In this document: in pieces, positions 15,585 to 24,905 of the stretch
Numbering within the stretch: position 1 is the first letter of the stretch
Layout: each line of letters opens with the position of its first letter
The notes under the pieces: generated by a model
Databases searched by the model: none
Seen by the model: the letters and a program-made list of their open reading frames with translations, nothing else
What the model was told of the DNA's origin: nothing
Source: JBFKPQ01 sp041628225
GTDB lineage: Bacteria > Actinomycetota > Acidimicrobiia > Spongiisociales > JAENVV01
Assembly: GCA_041628225.1 (NCBI GenBank)
Contig: JBFKPQ010000008.1
Location: 1-37,186, forward strand
Length of the DNA: 37,186 bases
Reading direction: 5' to 3'
Made by a program: the position numbers and the translations under genes

Positions 15585-17678
15585 GTGCGTCAGATGGCCA
15601 TGGACCGAAGGGGAACACTGCGCGGTCGCGCCGGGTGGCTCGTATCGAGTGTGCTGGCCATGTTGTTGGCCGCCGTCCCGGCGATCGCTCAAGAAGGTGT
15701 GACGGTCACGGTCGACGTCGGCATCAATGGCTACGTCGACCCTGCCAGCCCAGGCTCCGCACGGATAGAAGTCACCAGTCCGATCCTGCTGACGGGCGTC
15801 TTGGAAGTGGCCGTCGGCGGATTCCAGACGTCGCTCGATCTCGAAGTGCCGGCCGGCGGGCAGAAGGTGTTCGACGTGAACTTTCCGGCGCCCGGATCTG
15901 CGGGAACGGTGTTCGTGCGCATCTTCGACGAGGACGGAACTCAGGTCCTACGCCAGACGGCTCCACTTTCGGCGCCGACGGATGCGCTCGTCGTCGGGGT
16001 TCTCGACGATCCGGCCATCGAGCGGACGCTGGCAGCCGTGCGCAGTAGGCCCCTCGCCCATCCCATCGAGGCGGTCGGGATCACGGCCTCGCACGTCGAC
16101 CCTCGCCTGACGGCCCTTCCCTACGTCGTCGCGAGCGCGGCCGACGTCGATCGACTGGACGACGAACAACGCGCGGACTTGATCGGTTGGATCGAGGCCG
16201 GTGGGCGCCTGATCACGACCACCCCCGCGGTGGCGAGCCTGCAGCTCGGAGGCGAGAACCCGACGCCCTTCGGAGCGGCGTCGGTGCTGGGCGTCGGCAC
16301 CGGTGAGCTGATCGTCGTCGGCGACCTGTCGGGCCTGACCGCCGAAGCATGGTCGGAACTCCTGCGTGACGTACCGCGGCCGGTCAGCGCCTTCAACCAG
16401 TTCGGCCAGGCCGATCCGTCGTTCTCGCTCATCGAGGCGTCGGTGTCCGGATCGTCGACGGCCGTCCCGCAGCTGCCTTGGCTGCTTCTGGGCCTACTTG
16501 CCTATGTTGTGGCCGTCGGCCCGGTCAACATGATCGTTCTGCGCCGGCTCGACAAGACGCATCTCACGTGGCTGACCGTGCCGGTGATGTCGCTGCTCGC
16601 GGTCGGTCTCTTCTGGCTGGGGAGCCCCCGGTCGGCTGAGTCCGCGACGCTCCGCCATGCCTCGGTCGTCGTGTATGACCAGTTGCGCCCCACGGCGGCC
16701 TCGGGTGTCGTGCTCGCCGCCGGGGCGGAGGGAACCTACCGGCTCGGCTTCCCGCTCGGCTGGTCGGGCTTTCCGGTCAATGCAGGCTTCCAAGCCGCTC
16801 AACCGGTCGGAACGACGGTGACGTCCGCCGGCAGTGAGATCACGTACCACCTGGACAGCCTGGGAACGGCCACCGCCATGGCCTACTGGACACCCGATCG
16901 TGCACCCTTGAGCGTCGTCGTCGATCGGGAGGGTGACGGTCTCGGGGTGACCATCACGAACGAATCCGAGTGGGACTTCTGGACGTGGGGTCTCGTGTCC
17001 GGCACGAGTGCTTCGGCCGGAGATCGTCGACTGACCCCGGGCAGCAGTGGGTCGGTCGTGCTCGAGGCCGGGTTCGTAGGCGACCCGTTTCAGCCGCCCA
17101 TGATCGACGCCTTCTTCCGAAACGGAGGATTCGTCGACGGCATGGACGATCCGTGGACGCGCTTGTGGCCGCTCGCGCAAGCCGCCGGGCAGTTGGCACC
17201 GGAGGTGTACACCGACGGACCGTTCGTCTACGGCTACACCGACGACATGCCGCTGGCACTCACCGTCGACGGGTCGACCAACGCCGCGACCGGTCCCGCC
17301 CTCGTCATCGTTCCGCTGACCCAGAATCTGACGGTGGACGCCGGATCGGCGTCCGGACGGCTGCTCGGTGTCGACGGCGCGGACTGGATCGAAGGTGGCG
17401 GCTTCGAACAGTTCATCGGCGGCGCCGAAGCCGTCTACCTGAGCTATCGGGTGCCCGTCGGGGCCAGTCCCATCGACATCGTGGACAACTTCTCAGGTGG
17501 CATGAACCGGACGTATGCCTTCTACGACTGGGGGGCGGCCGAATTCGTCGAGGTGGCGGGATCGAACAACCTCGACTTGGCGAACTATCGGAGCCCGACA
17601 GGCGAGCTCGTCATGGCCATCTACCCGGACGACTTCGGCGAAGTGGTACCGCGCGCCGTCACGTTGGTGTGGCGCTAA
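15585..17678 (+). CDS. Signal-peptide membrane protein with two large exported domains, first gene of the MoxR/VWA operon
   Basis: The 697-residue protein begins with a basic N-terminus and a hydrophobic segment ending AVPAIAQ, a plausible signal-peptidase site after residue 35. Residues 36-294 form an exported domain. Two adjacent helices follow (about 295-345), joined by a short basic loop RRLDKTHLT that should be cytosolic. The remaining 350 residues should again lie outside and are beta-rich. Residues near 120-270 may contain an amidotransferase-like fold. Operon position next to an ABC transporter suggests an auxiliary component. I do not recognise a named family. Start alternatives are ATG 15594 or 15600. 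It overlaps the ABC ATPase start as TAATG. Confidence 0.85.
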   Translation: MRQMAMDRRGTLRGRAGWLVSSVLAMLLAAVPAIAQEGVTVTVDVGINGYVDPASPGSARIEVTSPILLTGVLEVAVGGFQTSLDLEVPAGGQKVFDVNFPAPGSAGTVFVRIFDEDGTQVLRQTAPLSAPTDALVVGVLDDPAIERTLAAVRSRPLAHPIEAVGITASHVDPRLTALPYVVASAADVDRLDDEQRADLIGWIEAGGRLITTTPAVASLQLGGENPTPFGAASVLGVGTGELIVVGDLSGLTAEAWSELLRDVPRPVSAFNQFGQADPSFSLIEASVSGSSTAVPQLPWLLLGLLAYVVAVGPVNMIVLRRLDKTHLTWLTVPVMSLLAVGLFWLGSPRSAESATLRHASVVVYDQLRPTAASGVVLAAGAEGTYRLGFPLGWSGFPVNAGFQAAQPVGTTVTSAGSEITYHLDSLGTATAMAYWTPDRAPLSVVVDREGDGLGVTITNESEWDFWTWGLVSGTSASAGDRRLTPGSSGSVVLEAGFVGDPFQPPMIDAFFRNGGFVDGMDDPWTRLWPLAQAAGQLAPEVYTDGPFVYGYTDDMPLALTVDGSTNAATGPALVIVPLTQNLTVDAGSASGRLLGVDGADWIEGGGFEQFIGGAEAVYLSYRVPVGASPIDIVDNFSGGMNRTYAFYDWGAAEFVEVAGSNNLDLANYRSPTGELVMAIYPDDFGEVVPRAVTLVWR

Positions 17679-18607
17679 TGATCGTTCAGATGCACGGGGT
17701 GGAGAAGCGATACGGGTCGGCCGTTGCCCTGAGCGGTGCCGATCTGGCCGTTCCCGACGGCGCGGTCATGGGCATCATCGGCCCCAACGGGGCCGGCAAG
17801 ACGACGTCGATGCTCATCATGAGCACGTTGCTCTCCCGCGACGCCGGGATGGTCAGCGTGGCCGGCTACGACCCGGCCACGAACCCAGCCTCCGTACGAA
17901 GGATCCTCGGGTACATGCCGGACTTCTTCGGCGTCTACGAGGGCTTGAATGCCGTCGAGTATCTCGACTTCTTCGCCTCCGTGCAGGGCATCCGACCTGA
18001 GGCGCGCCCCGCCGTCGTCCGGTCGCTACTCGATCTGGTCGGGTTGACGCACAAGTCGTCGGCTGATGTGAACACGCTGTCGCGCGGCATGAAGCAGCGC
18101 CTCTCGCTGGCGCGTGCCTTGGTGCACGACCCCCAGATCCTGGTGCTCGACGAACCGGCTTCCGGCCTCGATCCGCGGGCACGATTCGAACTCCGCGAAC
18201 TCATCGCCGAACTCGCCCGGATGGGCAAGACGGTCGTGATCTCGTCGCACATCCTGTCGGAGCTGCAAGACATCTCGAGTCACCTGGCCGTCGTCGACCG
18301 CGGTCGCGTCATGGCGCAAGGCAGCCTCGCCGAGATCCGGTCGGCCATGACCAGTCAGGTGCGGATCACGGTTCGGACGCGTGACGAGATGATCGATGAG
18401 GCGGATGGACTCTTGCGCGCCGAACCGGGCGTCGGTGAGCTACGGACCGAGCGCGGAACCTTGCGGTTTGTGTTCGACGGTGACGACGAGGCTTCGGGCC
18501 GGCTGCTGGCTCGTCTCGTCGCGGCCGAGCTCCCGGTGTTCGAGTGGCGCGTGGAGACCGCCGGTCTCGAAGAGTTGTTCCTCAAGATCACGGAAGGTGC
18601 TGCATGA
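17678..18607 (+). CDS. ABC transporter ATP-binding protein (ABC-2 type)
   Basis: The 309-residue ATPase has Walker A GPNGAGKTT (35-43), signature LSRGMKQRL (134-142), Walker B ILVLDEP (154-160), and the switch SSHILSE shortly after. The signature Gly-for-Ser variant LSRGM is normal for ABC-2 exporters. A C-terminal extension of about 85 residues beyond the ATPase core, as in drug and lipid exporters, probably contacts the permease. The next gene encodes that permease and overlaps by ATGA. Genes of this type energise export or act mechanically on membrane proteins; the cargo is unknown. Confidence 0.95.
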   Translation: MIVQMHGVEKRYGSAVALSGADLAVPDGAVMGIIGPNGAGKTTSMLIMSTLLSRDAGMVSVAGYDPATNPASVRRILGYMPDFFGVYEGLNAVEYLDFFASVQGIRPEARPAVVRSLLDLVGLTHKSSADVNTLSRGMKQRLSLARALVHDPQILVLDEPASGLDPRARFELRELIAELARMGKTVVISSHILSELQDISSHLAVVDRGRVMAQGSLAEIRSAMTSQVRITVRTRDEMIDEADGLLRAEPGVGELRTERGTLRFVFDGDDEASGRLLARLVAAELPVFEWRVETAGLEELFLKITEGAA

Positions 18608-19674
18608 TCAACCCGCTTGCATCTCGCGAGCTGCTGACGAGGTTCCGTAACACCCGGTCGAGCTGGTTCGTGTCGGTGTGGTTGCTGTCGGCTGCCGGCA
18701 TCGGCTATCTGACCTATCTCGCCGCCCGTGAGACCGCCCGCTCGTTCTTTCAGTTCCAGGGCGTGGGCGGCGGGGTGGCGCTGGCTTCGGCGGCGATGGG
18801 CGGCTTCATGTTCGAAGCGCTCGCCTTCCTCCTCCTGACCGGTATTTTGTTCATCGTTCCGGCCATCGCGGCGCTCGGCATCGTCAGTGAGCGCGAACGC
18901 CTCACCCTGCAACTGCTCCAAGTGAGCCAACTGGGTCCCGTTCAGATCGTCATGGGCAAGCTGGTCAGTGCCCTGGCCTACATGCTCCTGCTGATCGCGG
19001 CCGTGGCACCGATCATGGCGGTCCCGCTGTTCATCGGTGGCGTCACGCTGCGAGAGGTCCTGTCGGTCTTGGGCATGCTCATCGCGATCACGATCATGGT
19101 TGGCGCGATCGGGACGTGGACGTCGGCTCGGGCGCGTTCGGTCCGGGGTGCGGTCGGTGCCGCCTACGTTTGGGTCTTTGTGCTGGTCGTCGTCACCGGT
19201 CTCGCCTCGATCGGCGAGGTCTTCTTGGGGCAAGACGAGCGCTCGGGCTTCTTCCCCGCCGATGGTCGTGAGATCTACACCCTGTTGCCCAACCCGTACC
19301 TGGCGCTCGTGTCCGCCGTCGAAGAGCCGCTGTCGAGCAGTGATCTCCAAGGGTCGTTCTTCTTCGGGCCGTCGACGCCGTTTGCGGTCGTCAACGAACT
19401 GCTCGTCCGCCGCCAGGTAGGTGACCCGTTCATGTTCATGGATCAGGGCTTTGTCGCGGAACCGTTCGCCGGTGACGCCTTCGACGACCCCTTTGGCCAA
19501 GGAGCCAGGGAGCTTCCGCAACGCCGTGGGCCGGTGTGGGTGCGGTCGCTGTTGATCTACACCATCGTGACAGCGCTGGCCCTATGGCGTGCTTCCGTGC
19601 TGGTGAGTGCTCCGGCGAGCGGGTCTCGCCGGCTTCGCCTGCCTCGCAAGGAGAGCGCCGATGCCGCTGCCTGA
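18604..19674 (+). CDS. ABC-2 type permease
   Basis: The 356-residue protein has six likely membrane helices, at about 22-40, 70-93, 118-145, 150-173, 183-203 and 322-340. Between helices 2 and 3 lies SERERLTLQLLQVSQLGPVQ (95-114), the coupling segment typical of ABC-2 permeases (the ERExxTLexLL pattern). A long loop of about 115 residues, probably extracytoplasmic, separates helices 5 and 6 and is unusual for the family. It works with the ATPase encoded just upstream. Its last 14 bp overlap the next gene. Confidence 0.92.
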   Translation: MINPLASRELLTRFRNTRSSWFVSVWLLSAAGIGYLTYLAARETARSFFQFQGVGGGVALASAAMGGFMFEALAFLLLTGILFIVPAIAALGIVSERERLTLQLLQVSQLGPVQIVMGKLVSALAYMLLLIAAVAPIMAVPLFIGGVTLREVLSVLGMLIAITIMVGAIGTWTSARARSVRGAVGAAYVWVFVLVVVTGLASIGEVFLGQDERSGFFPADGREIYTLLPNPYLALVSAVEEPLSSSDLQGSFFFGPSTPFAVVNELLVRRQVGDPFMFMDQGFVAEPFAGDAFDDPFGQGARELPQRRGPVWVRSLLIYTIVTALALWRASVLVSAPASGSRRLRLPRKESADAAA

Positions 19675-21261
19675 GCCGGTCCGGCGCCTCATCCAGCTCG
19701 CCCGGCGGAGGCTGGGGTGGATGTCGCTGTTGTCGGCCGCGCTGGTGGCGGTCGGAGCGGTGGCGGCGGTGGCGGCCGCGGTCCTCGGAGTCGCCCGATT
19801 CGTCGTCTTGGGATGGGCGGAACCGGCAGCTGCCACAGCCGTCGTCGCCGCCCTCGTCATCGGCGCCGCCGTCGGCTGGTGGCGCCGTCCTGACGAGCGG
19901 GCAGCCGCCGTCGAACTCGACAACCGGCTCGCCTCGTATGACCTCATGTCGACGGCCCTGGAGCTCGCCGGAGGCGAGACGTCGCCGCCGGCTGAGCGGC
20001 AGATCGCGCGGTCCGGTGCGTGGGCCACCGGTCGGACGCTCGAGGGCTTCGGGCCCGTCCTTCCGAATCGCCGCCTTCCGATGCTGGTGGCCCTGGCGCT
20101 GGTGGCAGCTCTCGTGCTCGCCTGGGCGCCTTCGCGCGCCGATGCCGTGGCCGCCGAGCAGGCGCGTGTCGACGCCCTCCTGGCTGAACAGGCCGAGGCG
20201 CTCGAAGAGTTGGCAGCCGAACTCCCCGACGAGGTCGCCGAGGACCTCGAGGCGCTGGCCGAGCGATTGCGCGATGCCGAATCTCTCGAGCAGGCCATGA
20301 GCGAGTTGGCCGAAGCACGCCAAGAACTCGCAGAAGCGTTCGACCCGGCGGCCCTGCCGACCAAGACGGCTCTGGCGGGCCTCCAGAAGCGGCTGGAGCA
20401 GTCGGGCCTCGCCGCCGGCGCCACGCTGCAAGAGCAGCTGGAGTCCCTGCAGGAGGACCTCGCCGGATTGACACAAGAAGAGCGTGACGACCTGGCTGCC
20501 GAGCTCGAAGCCCGCGCCGACGATTTTGCCGGCATCGATCAGGAACTCGCCGACGCCCTCCGCGAAGCTGCGGCCGCCGTACGCGCCGGCGAAGGTGCCG
20601 AGGCTCTCGAAGATGTCGCGGCTGCCGCGGCGGCCGCCGCCCAGGCGGCCGATGCCGGCGACGCGCAGCTGGCGGCAGGCGCAGCCATTCGCAACGCGCA
20701 ACAGGCTCTGGCCGACGCACGAGCACAACAGTCCCAGAACGGCCAGCAGCCCGGCCAGGGCCAGGGCCAGGGTCAGGGCCAAGGTCAAGGTCAAGGTCAG
20801 GGGCAGGGGCAAGGTCAGGGGCAGGGGCAGGGCCAAGGTCAGGGGCAGGGGCAGGGCCAAGGTCAGGGGCAGGGCCAGGGCTCAGGTGGCACGGTCACCG
20901 GAGGGAATGTCTCCGGCGGCGGTGGCAACGCCGACGGACCGGTGTCGGGAGGAACCGGCTCGGGATCCGTGCCACGCGGCGGCTTCAGCGACAACGACCC
21001 ACTGGCACCCCCGGCGCGCGGCGACATCGTCGACCCGATCGCCGTCGCAGCCGCCGACGAGGTCCAAGTCGACCTGCAGGGCAACGTGCAGGGCTCGACG
21101 GTCGGCACCACCGAGGGCATCGGGCTCCAGAACCTCCCCCTCATTTCGTACCAGAATCGCTTCCTCGACTACCAGCGAGCGGCCTTGCAGTCGCTCGACT
21201 CGATGGCCGTCCCACCTTCGCTGCGCAGCATCGTCAGTACCTATTTCACGGAGCTCGAACC

Positions 21262-21265
<4 letters not shown>
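19661..21265 (+). CDS. Membrane-anchored coiled-coil protein with a (Gly-Gln)21 tract
   Basis: The 534-residue protein has helices at about 22-42, 55-74 and 140-160, followed by a Glu/Ala-rich coiled coil (about 165-360), 21 consecutive Gly-Gln dipeptides (365-406), a Gly-rich patch, and a folded-looking tail ending YQNRFLDYQRAALQSLDS and then 20 further residues. The pattern ELDNRLASYDLMSTALELA (85-103) resembles DUF4175-type proteins found beside MoxR operons. The coiled coil and tail probably lie outside the membrane, but topology is uncertain. The ATG at 19661 has an AAGGAG Shine-Dalgarno 7 nt upstream. The stop overlaps the MoxR start as ATGA. Confidence 0.88.
20753..20878 (+). repeat. 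Gly-Gln coding microsatellite/minisatellite
   Basis: There are 21 six-base units coding Gly-Gln. Within them a longer period of about 24 bases (GGTCAGGGGCAGGGGCAGGG and close variants) recurs three times, so the tract seems to grow by duplication of multi-unit blocks. In-frame length change is expected, since any whole unit preserves the frame. Confidence 0.95.
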
Positions 21266-22230
<965 letters not shown>

Positions 22231-23100
22231 ATGCTGCTCGAGCCGGAGCTGAGGGCTCGCCTCGATCGTCTGGCGCTCCAGTCGCCCCGACGTGTCCGTG
22301 GCATGTGGTCCGGCGGTCACGCCTCGTTGCGCCGTGGGGAATCGCTCGATTTCGCCGACTATCGCGAGTACACGATTGGCGACGACTTCCGGCGTATCGA
22401 TCACGCGCTGTGGGCCCGGCTCGGCGTGGTGCTGGTGCGGCTGTTCGAAGCCGAGGACGAACTGCCGTTGCGGGTTGTGGTCGACCGCTCCGGTTCGATG
22501 GGTTTTCACCGCAAGTTCGAGACCGCGCAACGCCTCGCCGCCGTGCTGATCTACCTGGCGCTCTCGGGTGGCGACCGCGTGTACCCGTTTGCGACGCCCG
22601 GCGACCAGGGACGACCCTTTCTTCCCGGCGCTCCGGCGCGTCATGTGGGTTCGTGGCCGTCGCTCGAACGTTGGCTCGAAGCGCTTCGGCCCGGCGGCCA
22701 AGACGCGCTGGGCGCAACCGCCCGATCGATCGCGGGCGAAGGAGCGGTGCGCGGTCCGACGGTCGTCATCAGCGATCTGCTCACGCCGCAGTGGGATGTG
22801 GCGCTCGACAGGCTCGGACTCGGACACGGCGGCGTCGTCCTGCACGTGCTGTCCCCGGCCGAGCTCGATCCGGATCTCACCGGTGACCTGCGCCTCATCG
22901 ACAGCGAGACCGGTGCGGTCGCCGACGTGTCGACGTCCTCCGACACCATGTCGCATTATCGGGACGTCCTCGACGGGTTCCTCAATGAGGCCGCGCTTCG
23001 TGCGAGACGTCGAGGGCTCGAGTACGTGCTCGTCCCCAGTACCGAGGATGCGATCGAGGCGACGCTGCGCGCCCTCGCCACGCGGCAGTTGGTCCGATGA
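22231..23100 (+). CDS. DUF58 protein with VWA-like MIDAS
   Basis: The 289-residue soluble protein shows the DUF58 core SLDFADYREYTIGDDFRRID (38-57), a variant of the family's R-x-Y-x-x-GD-x-R-x-I-D pattern. Then comes LPLRVVVDRSGSM (78-90) with a DxSxS metal-ion-dependent adhesion site, and a Rossmann-like VWA body to the end. DUF58 proteins are the usual immediate partners of MoxR. It abuts the MoxR gene with no gap and overlaps the next gene as ATGA. No membrane segment is seen, whereas many DUF58 proteins carry N-terminal helices. Confidence 0.93.
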   Translation: MLLEPELRARLDRLALQSPRRVRGMWSGGHASLRRGESLDFADYREYTIGDDFRRIDHALWARLGVVLVRLFEAEDELPLRVVVDRSGSMGFHRKFETAQRLAAVLIYLALSGGDRVYPFATPGDQGRPFLPGAPARHVGSWPSLERWLEALRPGGQDALGATARSIAGEGAVRGPTVVISDLLTPQWDVALDRLGLGHGGVVLHVLSPAELDPDLTGDLRLIDSETGAVADVSTSSDTMSHYRDVLDGFLNEAALRARRRGLEYVLVPSTEDAIEATLRALATRQLVR

Positions 23101-24905
23101 GATTCTTGGCGCCCGCCGCGTTCGGACTTGCGGCTCTGGCCGGTCCGCTCGTCGTGCTCTACATGCTGCGGAGCCGCCGGCTGCGCGTCGATGTTCCATC
23201 CACGATGCTGTGGGAGAACGTCGGCGCATCGGTGTCCTCGGCCGTCCCGTGGCAGCGCCTCAAGGTGACGCCGTTGTTGATCCTTCAGCTCGTGGCGCTG
23301 TTGCTGCTCGTGGTCGCCTTGGCGCGACCCTTTTTCGCCCAGGAGACCTTGCTCGGTCCGCACACCGTGCTGGTGGTGGACACCTCTGGCTCGATGGCGA
23401 CGGGCAATCGATTCGAACGCGCCGTCGAACGGGCGAGGGCACTCACCGCCGATGTGAGCGATGCCAATCTGGTGTCGGTGGTGGATGCGGGACCGACACC
23501 CCGCGTCGTACTGGCGTTCTCGCGGGATCCGGTCACGGTCGATGAGGCGCTCGTGTCGCTTCGGACGACGGGCGGTGTGGAGCAGCTCGACCTCGCCCTC
23601 CGCCTGGCGCGGGGTCTGGAGACACCGGATCGGCCGACGACGATTCTCGTGCTGTCCGATGGCGGGCCAGAAGGGTCGGTGCTGGCCTCCGAACCAGTCC
23701 TCGGAGCGACCCAGCTCCGGTTCGACGATCGCCCCGACAACGTCGGTATTGCGGCCTTTTCGACGGATCCGTCGACGGAAGGCAATCCACGACTGTTTCT
23801 CGAACTCGCCAATTGGTCCGACGAGGCGCGGTCCGAAGACGTGCAGATCCTCGTCAATGAGCTGCCGGCCGCGACCGTGGCGGTGGCGCTCGAGCCGCTG
23901 TCCCGAGGCCGCGCCACGCTGCCCGTCGATGCCGGTCCTGGCGATGTCGTCGAAGCGGTCCGAGTCGGATCTGCCGACGGCAACCCGCTCGATGACCGAT
24001 CGGTTCTCGTCGTGGCCTCCTCGGTCGTGCGGACGGTGTCGCTCGTCGGTGAGGGATCGACGTTCCTGGACGCACTCATCCGTTCACTGCCCGAGTTCAC
24101 ACCGGCCCAGGGCCAAGAACCCGATCTCGTGATCGTCGATCGGGGACCCCTGCCGCCCATCGACAGACCGGCGTGGCTCATTCGTCCCGAAGCTCCACCC
24201 GACGGCATCAGCGTCGTTGGGACGATCCAGAACGCGATCGTGACCTTCCAGCGGCCGGGCGAGCCGTTGCTCGATCAGCTGGATCTGTCCGACCTGGTGG
24301 TCGGTGAGGCTCAAGTGGTGGAGGCCCCCGGCTGGCTGCCCATCGTGCGGGCCGGGGACGTGCCCCTCGTGCTCGTCGGATCGATCGACGGCCAACGCGC
24401 CATCTACTTCACGTTCGACATCACCCACTCCAACCTGCCCGTTCACCTCGCCTTTCCCATTCTCGGGTCGCGGATCTTCGAATACCTCGCCGGCACCTCG
24501 CCGTCGGCGATCGGCGGCGACGTCGCAGGCACCCCGATCACGTTGGCGGCTCCGGCCGGGATGACCGCCCGTGTGGCCGACCCCCAAGGTGTTGTACACG
24601 CCATACCGGCGGGAAGCGCCTCGTACCGTGACACCGGCCAACCGGGTCTCTACCGGGTCGAATACGTCGCCGAAGATGGCTCGACACAGCCCGGGCCTAC
24701 CGTGGTGCGCTCCTTTGCGCCGACGGAGTCGGCAGGAGGATTCCGCGACATCGATACCGTGGCGACGGCGGGAAGCGAGGCCGACCGAGCGAGTCTCGTG
24801 CGTGAGTGGGCGGCGTGGTTCCTCGCCACCGTGCTCGTGCTGTTGCTGCTCGAATGGTGGGTGGGCCATCGTCGCCCCGTGCGGGCTCGGGAGGTGCCGG
24901 CGTGA
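23097..24905 (+). CDS. BatA-like membrane protein with VWA domain
   Basis: The 602-residue protein begins with the BatA N-terminal module: a helix in 3-25, then RSRRLRVDVPSTMLWENV (25-42) and a second helix (58-79) ending VVALARPFF. A VWA domain follows with HTVLVVDTSGSM (89-100), a complete MIDAS DxSxS. Residues 260-570 are a beta-rich exported-looking region, and one more helix lies at about 575-592 before a basic tail. The VWA domain should sit outside the membrane between helices. In Bacteroides, Bat proteins work with MoxR; the same type of pairing is seen here. It overlaps the next gene as GTGA. Confidence 0.92.
   Translation: MRFLAPAAFGLAALAGPLVVLYMLRSRRLRVDVPSTMLWENVGASVSSAVPWQRLKVTPLLILQLVALLLLVVALARPFFAQETLLGPHTVLVVDTSGSMATGNRFERAVERARALTADVSDANLVSVVDAGPTPRVVLAFSRDPVTVDEALVSLRTTGGVEQLDLALRLARGLETPDRPTTILVLSDGGPEGSVLASEPVLGATQLRFDDRPDNVGIAAFSTDPSTEGNPRLFLELANWSDEARSEDVQILVNELPAATVAVALEPLSRGRATLPVDAGPGDVVEAVRVGSADGNPLDDRSVLVVASSVVRTVSLVGEGSTFLDALIRSLPEFTPAQGQEPDLVIVDRGPLPPIDRPAWLIRPEAPPDGISVVGTIQNAIVTFQRPGEPLLDQLDLSDLVVGEAQVVEAPGWLPIVRAGDVPLVLVGSIDGQRAIYFTFDITHSNLPVHLAFPILGSRIFEYLAGTSPSAIGGDVAGTPITLAAPAGMTARVADPQGVVHAIPAGSASYRDTGQPGLYRVEYVAEDGSTQPGPTVVRSFAPTESAGGFRDIDTVATAGSEADRASLVREWAAWFLATVLVLLLLEWWVGHRRPVRAREVPA

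Noticed and set aside
20753..20878. CRISPR-like repeat array
   Set aside because: The repeats are short, contiguous and in frame, coding Gly-Gln without spacers.
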